Assembly: GCA_963580285.1 (NCBI GenBank)
Contig: CAUZLF010000695.1
Coordinates: forward strand, 147,001 to 211,000
Source of the DNA: Lucinisca nassula
Lineage: Eukaryota > Mollusca > Bivalvia > Lucinida > Lucinidae
DNA length: 64,000 nucleotides
Direction: 5' to 3'
Shown one piece after another: positions 22,104 through 33,863 of the stretch. The position numbers and the translations under genes are program-made. Position 1 is the stretch's first letter. Each line of letters opens with the position of its first letter. Under the pieces are notes generated by a model. That model worked only from the letters and a program-made list of their open reading frames with translations, had not been told where the DNA came from and did not search any database.

Positions 22104-23064
22104 TTAGCACATTATCCACAAAAAGTTTTCTCCGGAATCATTCAGGTGCACCGTGTCTTTCAACATATTCATAGTCAAGTTCCTGTTATCCATGTACACC
22201 CAGTTGTTTCTCTGGCAGAACAACCTGATTTTGTCATTCAGAATCTCTGATCGCGCATTAATGTACCCGTCTTTCGTGGAAATAATGGCAGACATTACGA
22301 TTTTCACGTTAAGGTATACCGACGAATATGACTGCAACATGCATTCCAAGCGTCTAAGCTGTTCTATAGTAAACGTAATTTGGTGATATTCACTGCAAAA
22401 CAAGAATGATTTACTCAGATTATTAATTCCTGCATGACAAAGTATAACATTCGGCGGATAGATCATTACGGCCTCTTCAAGACTTTCTTGCACCCTAGAG
22501 ATTAAAGCCCCACCCACAGCTCTTACATGTACCAATGGCGAGGCAAACCCCCGCCGACCCTTCAAAAATCTGACCATGGAATCCCCACATATTACTAGGT
22601 GCGAGTTTTGACCTGCTCCCGGGCAAAGAGTGTACAGCAACCCAACCCCCCCCCCCCCCGTATGAACTAAAATTTCCCTTCGGAGTTACCCTTAATGCCC
22701 ATAGGTTTGACCACAGACCATATTTATCAGGACAGAACCCCTTCTTGGAAGGTTACTTAAGAACATTCTTTTGTCCCTTATACCCAATTATAAAAGCATC
22801 CTCAATTAAATTTTTTATCGACGGCAACCAAACTGGTATCACAGGCATAGCAGGCACGACCACAGTACAGCCTAGCTGGTTCTCCTTTATGAAATTAATG
22901 ACCGGGCCTAACATAGCAAAAGGTGGGTTCATATAGCAGTTTTCTTCTTTTGCTATGTTCTGAGAGAAGACGTTAACTCCTGCACACTCTGGATTACGGA
23001 AAGGACTGAAGTGCCTAAGTTTCTTTCCTGCCTTATCCTTCATGCAGTTTGAATCTAACGACAT
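22104..23064 (-). pseudogene. Broken methyltransferase-like + SGNH hydrolase gene of a retroelement
   Basis: Reading right to left: a first frame (23064-22753) has a region like the adenine-methyltransferase domain of tyrosine-recombinase retroelements, with the motif CYMNPPF followed by a TVVVPAMP strand. A bridging stretch is open in another frame (DKYGLWSNLWALR). Past a G-run expansion, a 178-residue frame (22640-22104) has SGNH hydrolase blocks: VICGDSMVRF (Ser), HAGINNL (Asn), DTVHLNDSG (Asp/His). The parts appear to be one gene broken by frameshifts and the poly-G tract. DIRS/Ngaro-type elements are known to carry such domains; its own RT is absent here. Cut at 23096 by LINE sequence. 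Confidence 0.6.
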
Positions 23065-23095
23065 GAGGTCTAACGAGTGTCCTTCCTCCCCACCA

Positions 23096-26015
23096 TTTCA
23101 CAGATACACTTATTAATATATCAGAACAATGCATTCCAAAGACCGCCACAAATACTAAGAAAAGCAAACCTTGGTTTAATAATGACTGTTAAAAAACTAT
23201 TCAAAAGCGCAAACAGGCTCTAAATAAGTTCTGCAAAAGTCCCACTTCAGAAAAGCTAAACGACGTAAAAGTATGTAGAGCCAAAGCTCGGCGAACAATC
23301 CGAGCTTCAAAACGAAAGTCATGGAGGGAATATGTTTCAAAGTTGAACTACAAAACCCCCATTAAAAAGGTTTGGGAAATGGTACGAAAAATTTCAGGAA
23401 AAACAAAGTCCTCTAGTTTTACCCATTTAAATACTGAATTTGACACAATAGCTTCAACAAAAAAAGATATTTCAGATACACTTGGGAGCACATTCTTGAG
23501 AAATTCATCATCGCGTAATTATTCTGACACTTTTAGAAATTTCTAAAAGGACCAAGAGAAAAGAAAGTAAACTTCAAATCCCTTAATCACGAAGAATACA
23601 ACACACCTTTTAACTTATCCGAATTCGTTGAAACCATTGAAAAATCACATGCTACAGCAACCGGCCCGATGAAATTCATTATCAGATGCTTAAGCATCTA
23701 CCAAAAAGTTCTCTTACAACACTTTTAGATATCTTTAATAATATTTGGGAAACGGGGGTCTGTCCTGAGAGCTGGCGTGTAGCTACAGTTGTACCAATTC
23801 CGAAACCAGGGAAAGATCATGCAGAACCTACAAATTATCGTCCGATAGCTTTGACAAGTTGTTTGTGTAAAACATTGGAGAGAATGATAAACAAGAGATT
23901 AGTCTGGTACTTAGTGTCCAACAACCTCATTTCAGAATATCAATCGGGTTTTCGTTCGGAACGTAGTACCAATGACAATTTAGTAAGACTAGAAACATTT
24001 ATACGAGATGCTTTTATTAACAAAGACACGTAGTAGCTGTCTTTTTCAACTTGGAGAAAGCATATGATACAACATGGCGTTATGGAATATTGAAAGATCT
24101 ACATAACATTGGCTTAAGGGGCAAACTTCCCAGTATTATTGAAAGCTTTTTAGTGGAGCGCATGTTTCAGGTGCGTGTAGGGTCTACCGTGTCAGATTTT
24201 TATGATCAAGAACAGGGTGTCCCACAGGGTAGTATTCTTTCAACTACGCTATTTAACATCAAATAAACAATATTGTACAATGTTTGGACGACAAAACTGA
24301 TTGTTCCTTGTATGTTGACGATTTCTGTATATGTTACCGTTCAAAAATATGAAAACAATTGAACGAAAGTTACAACAAAATTTAAAAAGAATAGAAGAAT
24401 GGACTGATAAAAATGGTTTCAAGTTCTCCAAGTCGAAAACGCAGTGTGTTCATTTTTGTAAGCTACGGAAGAAACACGAACATCCTTCCTTGTTTTTATA
24501 CGGATCACAAATTCCTGTTGTTGAAGAAGCCAAATTTCTTGGGGTCATATTTGATCAAAAGTTATCTTTTATTCCCCATATTAAATATCTTAAAGCGAAA
24601 TGCTTAAAAGCTTTGAATCTTTGTAAAGTTTTAGCTCATACAAGTTGGGGAGCAGATCGGTATACTTTATTACATCTCTACCGGTCTTTAATAAGATCTA
24701 AATTACATTATGGGTCTGTTGTTTATGGTTCAGCCAGAAAGTCCTATTTAAAATCATTGGATACTATCCATCACCAAGGCCTTCGTCTGGCTATGGGAGC
24801 CTTCCGTACTTCTCCCGTATTAAGCCTTTATGTAGAAGCAGGTGAACCATCTTTAATTTCGCGCAGAGAGAAACTTTCTCTTCAGTATGCTATTAGACTT
24901 GCTGCTAATCCATCTAACCCGGCATCCAAAATTTCATTTCCACCTCAATTTGTGCATAAGTATGAAACTAAACCCACAGCAATCAAACCTTTTGGATTAC
25001 GTATTTTACCACTGCTAGAAAATTCAGGTATCGACCTGAAAAAATATTAAAAAAAATGAAACGGCGGAAGTTCAATCTTGGTGTATTAAAAAACCTTCTA
25101 TTCTGTTTGATTTACATGATGTCAAAAAATCCGAATCAAATCCACTGCTACTCAAACAAAACTTTCAGGTACTGCAGTCACCTTACAATGATTACCAGCA
25201 AGTCTATACTGATGGTTCCAAAGAAGGAGATAAATTTGTATGTGCGTATGTTTCTAAAGATACGCACCAAACCTTGCGCCTTCCAGATGGTTCATCTATT
25301 TTTACAGCTGAAGCCAAAGCAATAGACCTAGCTTTAGATTTTATCAGTTTTTCAACATTTCAAAAAGCAATTATATTTTCTGATTCACTTTCTGTGCTTA
25401 AGGCTTTAGACCATTCATCATCTAAAAATCCTCAAATTCAAAAATTGATCGAAAAACATCATGAAATTTCTAAAATACACCAAATCTTGTTTTGTTGGCT
25501 TTCGAGCCATATTGGCATTGTCGGCAATGAATATGCTGACAAGAAAGCAAAGGAATCGCTCAATCTTGATCCATCTATTTTTAAGATTCCTTTTAATAAT
25601 TTTAAACCATTTATCAACAGATACGACTGCACATCGGCCATACTAGAGTTACTCATTCTTATATTTTTAATGGTGATGATCAGCCTTCTTGTGTAGGTTG
25701 TGATGAGCCATTCACTGTATAAACATATCTTAATTGACTGTGTTGACTTTTCACCCTCACGTATTTTATATTTCAAAGCTGACACTTTGCAAAAACTGTT
25801 TCGAGATGTACCTGTTGATAACATTATTTTATTCTTAAAAGAAATTGGTCTTTTTCATAAGATTTAACTGTTTCAGATTTTTATACATTATCATTCTGAC
25901 TTGTTACTTTTAATATCGTCATAATTATTCATGCCGTTTAACCATTAACCGACTGACGCTTATGACCCACCAAGAGGGTTGACGCGTCGTTAAACACGAA
26001 ATCATCATCATCATC
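23096..26015 (+). pseudogene. 5'-truncated LINE copy 2 (ORF2 remnant)
   Basis: Corresponds to about 6155-9205 of the full-length LINE, starting inside the region between endonuclease and RT. Near-identical in sequence but broken by several frameshifts and stops (for example near 23190, 23545, 23668, 24028, 24264, 24345 and 25045). It also carries a ~127-bp deletion at 25627 relative to the intact copy. It retains RT motif B, YVDD and RNase H sequence and ends in an (ATC)5 tail (26001-26015). Confidence 0.88.
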
Positions 26016-26550
26016 TTTATCAACAGATACATCTTGTCGGAATGACAAGGCGAATGGGACCGTGCAATAAATAACAAACTCCATGCCATTAAACCTGTCG
26101 TTAGTACAAAATGCTCTCCTCCACAGTTTTCCAGAAAAGAGGACGTAGTATTAACACGACTGCGCATCGGCCATACTAGAGTTACTCATTCTTATATTTT
26201 TAATGGTGATGATCAGCATTCTTGTGTAGGTTGTGATCAGCCATTCACTGTGAAACATATCTTAATTGACTGTGTTGACTTTTCACCCTCACGTATTTTA
26301 TATTTCAAAGCTGACACTTTGCAACAACTGTTTCGAGATGTACCTGTTGATAACATTATTTTATTCTTAAAAGAAATTGGTCTTTTTCATAAGATTTAAC
26401 TGTTTCAGATTTTTATACATTATCATTCTGATTTGTTACTTTTAATATCGTCATAATTATTCATGCCGTTTAACCATTAACCGACTGACGCTTATGACCC
26501 ACCAAGAGGGTTGACGCGTCGTTCAACACGAAATCATCATCATCATCATC
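26016..26550 (+). mobile_element. 5'-truncated LINE copy 3, joined to the tail of copy 2
   Basis: Starts TTTATCAACAGATAC, equal to about 8676 of the intact element, directly after the ATC tail of copy 2, and ends in its own ATC tail. It contains the end of the ORF2 frame and the 3' UTR. Confidence 0.88.
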
Positions 26551-27350
26551 AGTTCTTCATCATTTCAAAAAGCAATTATATTTTCTGATTCACTTTCTGT
26601 GCTTAAGGCTTTAGACCATTCATCATCTAAAAATCCTCAAATACAAAAACTGATCGAAAAACATCATGAAATTTCTAAAACGCACCAAATCTTGTTTTGT
26701 TGGCTTCCGAGCCATATTGGCATTGTCGGCAATGAGTTTGCTGACAAGAAAGCAAAGGAATCGCTCAATCTTGATCCGTCTGTTTTTAAAATTCCTTTTA
26801 ATAATTTTAAACCATTTTTCAACAGATACATCTTGTCGGAATGGCAAGGCGATTGGGACCGTACAATTAATAACAAACTCCATGCCATTAAACCTGTCGT
26901 TGGAACAAAATGCGCTCCTCCACAGTTTTCCAGGAAAGAGGATGTAGTATTAACACGACTGGGCATTGGCCATACTAGAGTTACTCATTCTTATATTTTG
27001 AATGGTGATGATCAGCCTTCTTGTGTAGGATGTGATCAGCCATTCACTGTTAAACATATCTTAATTGAATGTGTAGACTTTTCACAGTCCCGTGACTTAT
27101 ACTTCAAAGCTGACACTTTGCAACAATTGTTTCAGGATGTACCTTTTGAAAATATTATTTTATTCTTAAAAAGAAATTGGACTTTTTCATAAGATTTAAT
27201 TGTTTAAGATTTTTATACATATCAAACTAATTTTTTAACTTTTAATATCCTTATAATTCTCCATCCCGTTAACCATTAACCGTTTGACGCTTATGACCCA
27301 CAGAGGGTTGACGCGTCGTTAAACACGAAATCATCATCATCATCATCATC
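26551..27350 (+). pseudogene. 5'-truncated LINE copy 4 (second subfamily)
   Basis: Joins the tail of copy 3 at AGTTCTTCA (about 8412 of the intact element). It keeps an open RNase H and C-terminal frame to 27192 with diagnostic differences (NEFADKK, CAPPQF, SQSRDLYF) and an altered end after a frameshift near 27170. The same variants occur at 35998-36316, so these two belong to a sister subfamily. Ends in (ATC)n at 27350. Confidence 0.85.
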
Positions 27351-27969
27351 TTTCACCCTGATGTAAGAGTCCATTTCAGCTTTATTAATGATACAAGCTT
27401 GCATCTAGGTATTGCCACTTCAATGCAAGCATCCCTATCCGACCTTGACCTATATTTCATGGTTCACTGACTTAGTGAATTTTTGCGATCTCCCTACTTT
27501 TCAATCTAACGTAAGAGTCCATTTCTAGAGAACTATGAGAGAGAGCATCTAGGTATTGCAACTTCAATGCAAACATCCAAATCTGACCTTGACCTATATT
27601 TCATGGTTCACTGACTTTGAGAATTATTGCGACCACTCTAACTTTCACCCTGATGTAAGGGTCGATTTCTAGAGAACTGTAAGAGGTTTCATAATGATAC
27701 TTGGTACGAGCTTGCATCTAATGATTTCAACTTCATTGTAAGCATCCATATCTGACCTTGTCCTATATTTCATGATTCACTGACGTTGTGAATTATTGCT
27801 ACCATCCTGACTTTCAGTGTAATGTAAGAGTAATGTAAGAGTCCATTTATAGAGAACTATAAGAGCTTTATTCTTGGTATATTACTTGGTACAAACTTGC
27901 ATCTAGGAATGGTAATTCAATGCAAGCATCTATATCTCACCTTGACCCACATTTGATGGTTCACTGACT
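27351..27969. repeat. Satellite, ~150-bp units, left block
   Basis: About four diverged units with landmarks GTAAGAGTCCATTT, CTTGCATCTAGG, ATGCAAGCATCC and CCTTGACCTATATTTCATGG. The array continues at 30560-30735 beyond the Penelope-like insertion. Confidence 0.8.
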
Positions 27970-28150
27970 GTTTTGGTCTATAAAAAATTCGAATGAGGTT
28001 TTAAATAAATTGAAATCCAGACATTTTCGTGCTTCAAGTCCGTCCACTCTTTACACTACACTTCCTCATAATCTTATAAAAGAAAAGCGTAATGATTTAA
28101 TTGAATGGGCTTTTCACAGAGAAGATTCTCTCTATCTTGCATGTAATGTC

Positions 28151-28162
28151 AATATTTATATT
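28151..28162. repeat. Target-site duplication of nested LINE, left
   Basis: AATATTTATATT, repeated at 29100-29111. Removing one copy plus 28163-29099 restores a continuous host RT frame. Confidence 0.88.
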
Positions 28163-29099
28163 ACTGATGGTTCCAAAGAAGGAGATAAAGTTGGCTGTGC
28201 GTATGTTTCTAAAGATACGCACAAAACCATGCGCCTTCCAGATGGTTCATCTATTTTTACAGCTGAAGCCAAAGCAATAGACCTAGCTTTAGATTTTATC
28301 AGTTCTTCAACAATTCAAAAAGCAATTATATTTTCTGATTCACATTCTGTGCTTAAGGCTTTAGACCATTCATCATCTAAAAATCCTCAAATTCAAAAAT
28401 TGATCGAAAAACATCATGAAATTTCTAAAACACACCAAATCTTGTTTTGTTGGCTTCCAAGCCATATTGGCATTGTCGGCAATGAATATGCTGACAAGAA
28501 AGCAAAGGAATCGCTCAATCTTGATCCATCTGCTTTTAAAATTCCTTTTAACAATTTTAAACCATTTATCAACAGATACATCTTGTCGGAATGGCAAGGC
28601 GAATGGGACCGTGCAATAAATAACAAACTCCATGCCATTAAACCTGTCGTTAGTACAAAATGCTCTCCTCCACAGTTTTCCAGAAAAGAGGACGTAGTAT
28701 TAACACGACTGCGCATCGGCCATACTAGAGTTACTCATTCTTATATTTTTAATGGTGATGATCAGCCTTCTTGTGTAGGTTGTGATCAGCCATTCACTGT
28801 GAAACATATCTTAATTGACTGTGTTGACTTTTCACCCTCACGTATTTTATATTTCAAAGCTGACACTTTGCAACAACTGTATCGAGATGTACCTGTTGAT
28901 AATATTATTTTATTCTTAAAAGAAATTGGACTTTTTCATAAGATTTAACTGTTTCAGATTTTTATACATTATCATTCTAACTTTTTACTTTTAATATCAT
29001 CATAATTATTCATGCCGTTTAACCATCAACCGTTTGACGCTTATGACCCACAAAGAGGGTTGACGCGTCGTTAAACACGAAATCATCATCATCATCATC
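28163..29099 (+). mobile_element. 5'-truncated LINE copy 5 nested in the Penelope-like RT
   Basis: Begins ACTGATGGTTCC (about 8275 of the intact LINE) and ends in (ATC)n. It carries an open RNase H plus C-terminal frame to 28948 (YITDGSKEG, TAEAK, FSDSH, GNEYADKK, CVGC...C). The frame happens to be fused to the host RT frame upstream, giving an accidental 312-residue chimeric frame. Confidence 0.9.
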
Positions 29100-30559
29100 A
29101 ATATTTATATTGGATTCGGTACTAAGTTATTTAGACAAATTGTGGGCATTCCGATGGGTACGAATTGAGCACCTCTTGTGACTGATCTATTCTTGTATTG
29201 TTATGAAATAGACTTCATGTTGTCGCTTTCCATTGATAACCAATCTGAAATTATTGAAGCTTTAAGCTCCACTTCTAGATATTTAGATGATTTATTAAAT
29301 ATTGATAATACCTATTTCGATGGTTTGATCAGTCAGATTTACCCCCCAGAACTTCAGTTAAATAAAGCAAATTCTTCTGATACCGATGCCCCGTTTTTGG
29401 ATTTACATCTATCTATTGTAGATGGGTTTGTTTCGTGCAAAATTTATGATAAACGCGATGACTTTGATTTTGAGATTGCAAATTTTCCTTTTTTGGATGG
29501 TGATGTTCCTCGTGCGCCATCCTATGGCGTTTATATTTTGCAATTAATTCGATTTGCTAGAGTGTGTAGTCATGTAACTGACTTCAACACTCGTAATAAA
29601 TTATTAACGGCTAAACTTCTTAATCAGGGTTATCGGTACCATAAACTACGCAAAGCCTTTTCAAAATTTTATAGACGCCATTCTGATTTAATTTCAAAAT
29701 TCAATATTGGACTTAAATCTCTTCTGCAACAACGTCTATTGGAACCCGAATTTTATGGTGACTTAGTATATAAATTCAGAAAAATATATAACCGCAATGA
29801 CTTTAGCACCCAATTTTGTAAAATCATTCTTCGATATAAAAAGATTAGGTACAGCATGGATATTATACGACAGACTGCATGCATGGTAGTTAACCCAATC
29901 ACGGTTGGCAACTTTGCTTCCCTCTTTAATTGCACGCCGGTGGGTCAGGCCTCAAATTCTATGACGGTTACAACGTAAAGGCTTATTGAGAATTAGAGGG
30001 ATCTAATTCAAGGTAATGTTGGTTGGCGCCTGATGCTCTGTCTCTGGTCGGGCCCATCGGAGTCTAATTGTTGGTTTTCTTTTGCTCCAGCATTTCAGTG
30101 GTTTCTTGCTGTCGAGTCCTCACCGTTGTCTCACCTCTGTGGTTCTTTGATTATTTGTGTTCACGGAGATGTTGCACTGATGAGTTAGGAGGCCTTCATG
30201 CGGACTGAACAAATTATTTGTCTAAATCGCGACGGAAGTAAGGGCGATGATTGTGGCCACGCAAAATCGATTTAAGCCCCCCAGTGGAAATCTTTCCACT
30301 GACCGTTCCAAGGCGGTTCTTCTGTGGCGATTTATTTATGTTGTTGTTTGTTACTTACTGTGTGTATCACTTGTGTTTTTTTTTATTTTGGATGGCCATA
30401 TGGCCATTTTGTGGGAAAGTAACTGTCCTTATGGCCTTCCTTTGTTTAGGTTTCCATTATGGTCTGGTCGCTTAATGTTTGTGTTTCTTTCCCTTTGGTG
30501 TCTTTGATGGGTGGAGTAAGTTAATTGTATCGATTCCTGATCTTTGTTTTACTTCTACT

Positions 30560-30735
30560 TTGTAATATAATGCGACCACCCTAACTTCCACCCTGTGTAA
30601 GAGTCCATTTTTTCGAGAAATAGAAGAGGTTCATTAATGTTATTTTGTACAAGCTTGTATCTTGGAGTAACAACTTTTATGCAGGCATCCATGTTTGACC
30701 TCGACCTAGATTTCATGGCCACACAGGCACGACAT
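30560..30735. repeat. Satellite, right block
   Basis: Resumes the ~150-bp unit (AAGAGTCCATTTTTTCGAG, ATGCAGGCATCCATG) directly after the Penelope-like element. Confidence 0.75.
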
Positions 30736-30867
30736 AGCCTTCGGCGAAATCTGGTTTTAACAGCGATGGTTATGAGTTTTCATACGCATGTGGTCAATGA
30801 TTTAGTTATATCTGTCAGAGGGGTTCATTTGTTGTTTTATTCCATCTTTCTTTTCTCTGAATATTTG

Positions 30868-30953
30868 CCAAGTTTAAAAAAGATCGTCAAAGAATTCTCA
30901 GGCGCCGTTCCAAGTTTAAAAAAGATCGTCAAAGAATTCTCAGGCGCCGTTCC
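30868..30953. repeat. Perfect 43-bp tandem duplication
   Basis: Two copies of a unit starting CCAAGTTTAAAAAAGATCG. From 30990 to 31406 I see no gene or known repeat. Confidence 0.8.
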
Positions 30954-31406
30954 AAGTGAGAAACAAGGTGTGAAAAACTGCAGTAATTAGTTGTGTTGAT
31001 TGTTTATAAACAAAGCACATAGTTAGAAATAGAATTAGGTTTTAACTGCTCAAATCCAAGTGACTACCACTGATTTGTTGGAAATACAGCTAATGGTTCT
31101 TTATAGAAAATAGCTGCAGTATTGTTATCGCTGTGAGGTCAGAGTGCTGCTTTTGGGAGAATATGGATTGGATTTGGCAACCAGTGTAGACCAAGATCAA
31201 TCTAAACAGTTTGCTTGAAGTACATGAATTTACGGGTGCCTGTTCAGGGTATACACTGACTGCTTTATGAGTTAAACGAAATGTTAACAGTTTATGTCAC
31301 CGTTCATGATCATCTTTCCAGCCCATCGACAACAAATGCTGTCATTGCTTTGATTTTATGATATAAGGGGCAACTGGTATTAAGGGTATTTAGTAGAAAA
31401 CGTCCA

Positions 31407-31684
31407 CATTATGAAAACATGCCTATACAAATACATTGTAAACTGAACCGCCGAAAAAAATTAAGATGAATATTGGTGATATTTTTTTCAATTTCTGCTT
31501 AAAATATAGATTGAGGGTTCACGTTAGAACCGCCTCAATGAGGCGGTTCTAACGAGTACACACAATCTATATTTAAGAGCAGAAAGAAGAAAAATAAAGT
31601 TTACCCCTGTAAATCCCTGTTTTTCTTTCTTTTTTAAGGTGGGGTTCAAGGGGTTCAACGTTATATAGGCGAGTGTATGTGATG
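31407..31684. mobile_element. Foldback MITE, subfamily A
   Basis: Ends CATTATGAAAACATGCCTAT and TATATAGGCGAGTGTATG. The central palindrome is GAACCGCCTCAATGAGGCGG, flanked by AATATAGATTG and CAATCTATATT. Confidence 0.8.
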
Positions 31685-31845
31685 ATTGTCTTTTAGAATC
31701 GTTGTTTACTGTTTATGAAAAGGCACTGTGACGAGTATATGTCTGTTCATATAAGCTCAATTTCGAACTGTTCATGAAAGCTGTCTCAGGAACTGTTCAA
31801 ACTGAAACGCTGAAACTTTTTATTCTGTTCTATTGTGAAGGAGAC

Positions 31846-32246
31846 AACTTAGGAGGCCTTCATGCGGACTGAACAAATTATATATCTAAATCGCCTAGGA
31901 AGTAAGGGCGAGGATTGTGGCCTTAAGCCCCCCCCCCCCCCCCACCCCCCCCCCCCCCATTGGAATTCATTTGACTCCCCCCAGTGGAATTCATTTCACT
32001 AACCGTTCCAAGGCGGTTCTTCTGTCGTGGTTCATTTTTGTTATGGTTTGTCTCTGAGTGTGTGTATCGCTTCTATTATTTTATTTTGCATAGCCAACTG
32101 GCCATTTTGTGGGAAAGTAACTGTCCTTTTGGCGTTCCGCTTGTGATGTTAGGGTTTGTTGTTTCATGTTTATGTTTATTTCCCTTGGTGTCTCTGATGG
32201 GACCTGTGGGTTAATTGTATCGTTTCCAGATCATTACCTTCACTTC
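31846..32246 (+). mobile_element. Penelope-like 3' region fragment
   Basis: Starts near TTAGGAGGCCTTCATGCGG and runs to ACTTCTATTT, with an expanded C-run (31927-31958) and a short internal duplication of CCCCAGTGGAATTCATTT. Confidence 0.75.
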
Positions 32247-32285
32247 TATTTGGCATTGTGGCATAGAATGTACTTGTCGCCGTAT

Positions 32286-32565
32286 CAATTACGAAAACAC
32301 ATCCGTGTGACATAGAGCATTCTTTCATATCTCATAAACAGTTATTTTTCTCATGAAAATGTGTGATAGTTTTCTTACTTTTACTGCAAACATAGGTTGT
32401 GAGTGCTTGTTAGAACCGCCTCATTGAGGGGGTTCTAACGAGTCCCCACAACCTATATCTTGGAGCAGAAATAAGACAAATACGTTTTACCCCCGTAAAC
32501 CCAATGTTCTCTATATAAAGTGGGGTTTAAGGGGGTGTTCATCTCACGGACATGTTCACGTGATG
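32286..32565. mobile_element. Foldback MITE, subfamily B
   Basis: Ends CAATTACGAAAACACATCCG and GGACATGTTCACGTGATG. Carries the central palindrome and the GTTCTCTATATAAAG hairpin. Intact, about 280 bp. Confidence 0.8.
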
Positions 32566-32797
32566 GTGGTGATTATGAAGTCTCTTCAAGAAGGGCGGTT
32601 GTCCATTTCTGGCGAAAGAATGTGCACTGCACTAGCAAACCGCTTAGGTACAAGCCTTCCGCACAAAAGTGTGGTTGTATTAGGAAACTTACCGTCTCAA
32701 AATGACCTAAATAGTATTTACCGTGCCTTTACACGCCAAATCAGGTCAAAGCAGCTTTGATCATGAAAAGAGCACCGCCTACGCTATTGGTCATGAC

Positions 32798-33189
32798 TAG
32801 GGCTGGCTAATCGGAGTTGAATAGATAATCGGTTATCAGTCCTGTCACTGCGATCGATAATCGATTAGTAATCGCTAAGATTTTTGTCATAATTTTACCT
32901 GTCTGGCTTTCTGTCTGAGCATGGCTCTTACCATATGTTGCATTTTACCATATGTTTATTTGAACAGACAGGCCTGAGCAAACAGTGTAGACCCAGATGA
33001 CACGCCGCATAATGCGGCGTCTCATCAGGGTCTGCACTGTTTGCCACTCATTCAGCTATTTTAGGCATAACTTGGGGTAGTAAATTGTACCTATCAAGTA
33101 ATCGATTAAAATCAAATCAGAAATGATAATCATTTTTGTGGAATTTATCGATCGATTAATAGATTATACGATTAATCGGTTCAGTCTTA
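32798..33189. mobile_element. hAT-like MITE
   Basis: 392 bp with ends TAGGGCTGGC and (inverted) TAAGACTGAA. The 8-bp flanks GTCATGAC and GTAATGAC (one mismatch) fit a hAT target duplication. A ~64-bp palindromic module lies in the middle (about 32980-33045). Related copies lie at 58891-59283 and 60960-61351 in the opposite orientation. Confidence 0.75.
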
Positions 33190-33281
33190 GTAATGACACT
33201 CGGCACACGCAAAGGCCTACATTAAGGTGAATGGAAACACCTAGCACATTATTTCCGCTTTTGTCTTCAAAGGGAGTATAA

Positions 33282-33424
33282 GAACCTTATATGGGTGTGA
33301 GGGGTGGATTGAAAAATCCGTCACAAGGGACACTGTCCGGCATCACGAGGCTTGCCGAGTGATGCCGGACAGTGATCCCGAGGGACTGATTTTTCTATCC
33401 ACCCCTCACACCCATATAGGATTC
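33282..33424. repeat. Long foldback (perfect inner arms)
   Basis: Outer arms of ~30 bp around TGGGTGTGAGGGGTGGAT with one mismatch, and perfect inner arms CACTGTCCGGCATCAC and GTGATGCCGGACAGTG. It can form a long hairpin or cruciform. Confidence 0.85.
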
Positions 33425-33544
33425 TTTTTCTTGCATACCTTCCATTTCTATTGCAAATGTTTAATGCTGCTGTCACTTCGGTTACCGACGTCCGCCATTT
33501 TCTGATGACACAACAGGAATGTTTAGTGACGTCACGCATGACGA

Positions 33545-33660
33545 CGCCGCGCATGAGGTTGTAATCAACCAGTGCATTTATCAAACACGCGAATATATTC
33601 GATTTGGGGTCGGAACACCAGGGTCAGAACATAAATTTCTATCCCAGGGTAAAATCACGG
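33545..33660. repeat. Inverted copy of the 18915-19020 repeat
   Basis: Matches on the opposite strand (CAACCAGTGCATTTATCAA, CATAAATTTCTATCCCAGGG) but has one unit only. From 33660 to 33849 I see no gene. Confidence 0.6.
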
Positions 33661-33863
33661 ATTTCCTTGTCTGGTGTGCAAGAAATAACTTTCGAGACTT
33701 CCTGTTTGTTTTTCTATATATTGTCCAACGGAAAAATGAATATTCTCTTAAAGGAAAGAATATGCTCCTCAGGAGCCTATAGGAAAGTGAACAGGAAGTC
33801 CCGAAATTTGTCTCCCTTTGAAAAATGGTGGAAAATCGGCCAGGTGTATCCATTCGCCTTAAA

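Larger units (their letters stand above)
27973..29978 (+). pseudogene. Penelope-like reverse transcriptase fragment
   Basis: Protein pieces before (27973-28162) and after (29100-29978) a LINE insertion join in one frame. The front has FWSIKNSN and STLYTTLPHNLI. The rear has VGIPMGTN, then a stop at 29167 where a Cys codon would fit, then the catalytic block SRYLDDLLN, FLDLHLS, KIYDKRDDF and a conserved C-terminus NPITVGNFASLFNC. YLDD and the IPMGTN motif place it with Penelope-type RTs rather than LINEs; no GIY-YIG nuclease is visible. The region between front and rear pieces seems shorter than expected, so a deletion may precede the insertion. Not functional. Confidence 0.65.
27970..30555 (+). 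mobile_element. 5'-truncated Penelope-like retroelement interrupted by a LINE
   Basis: Inserted in a satellite. It comprises part of an RT gene, a nested LINE fragment (28163-29099), the rest of the RT (to 29978) and a ~570-bp 3' region. This 3' region defines the repeat found alone at 2855, 15177, 19232, 19827, 31846, 35565, 39612 and 57635. The contiguity here identifies those orphan pieces as Penelope-like 3' ends. Confidence 0.7.

Noticed and set aside
31927..31958. C-run as a functional G-quadruplex
   Set aside because: It lies at a homopolymer expansion within a degenerate Penelope fragment and may be partly sequencing or assembly error.
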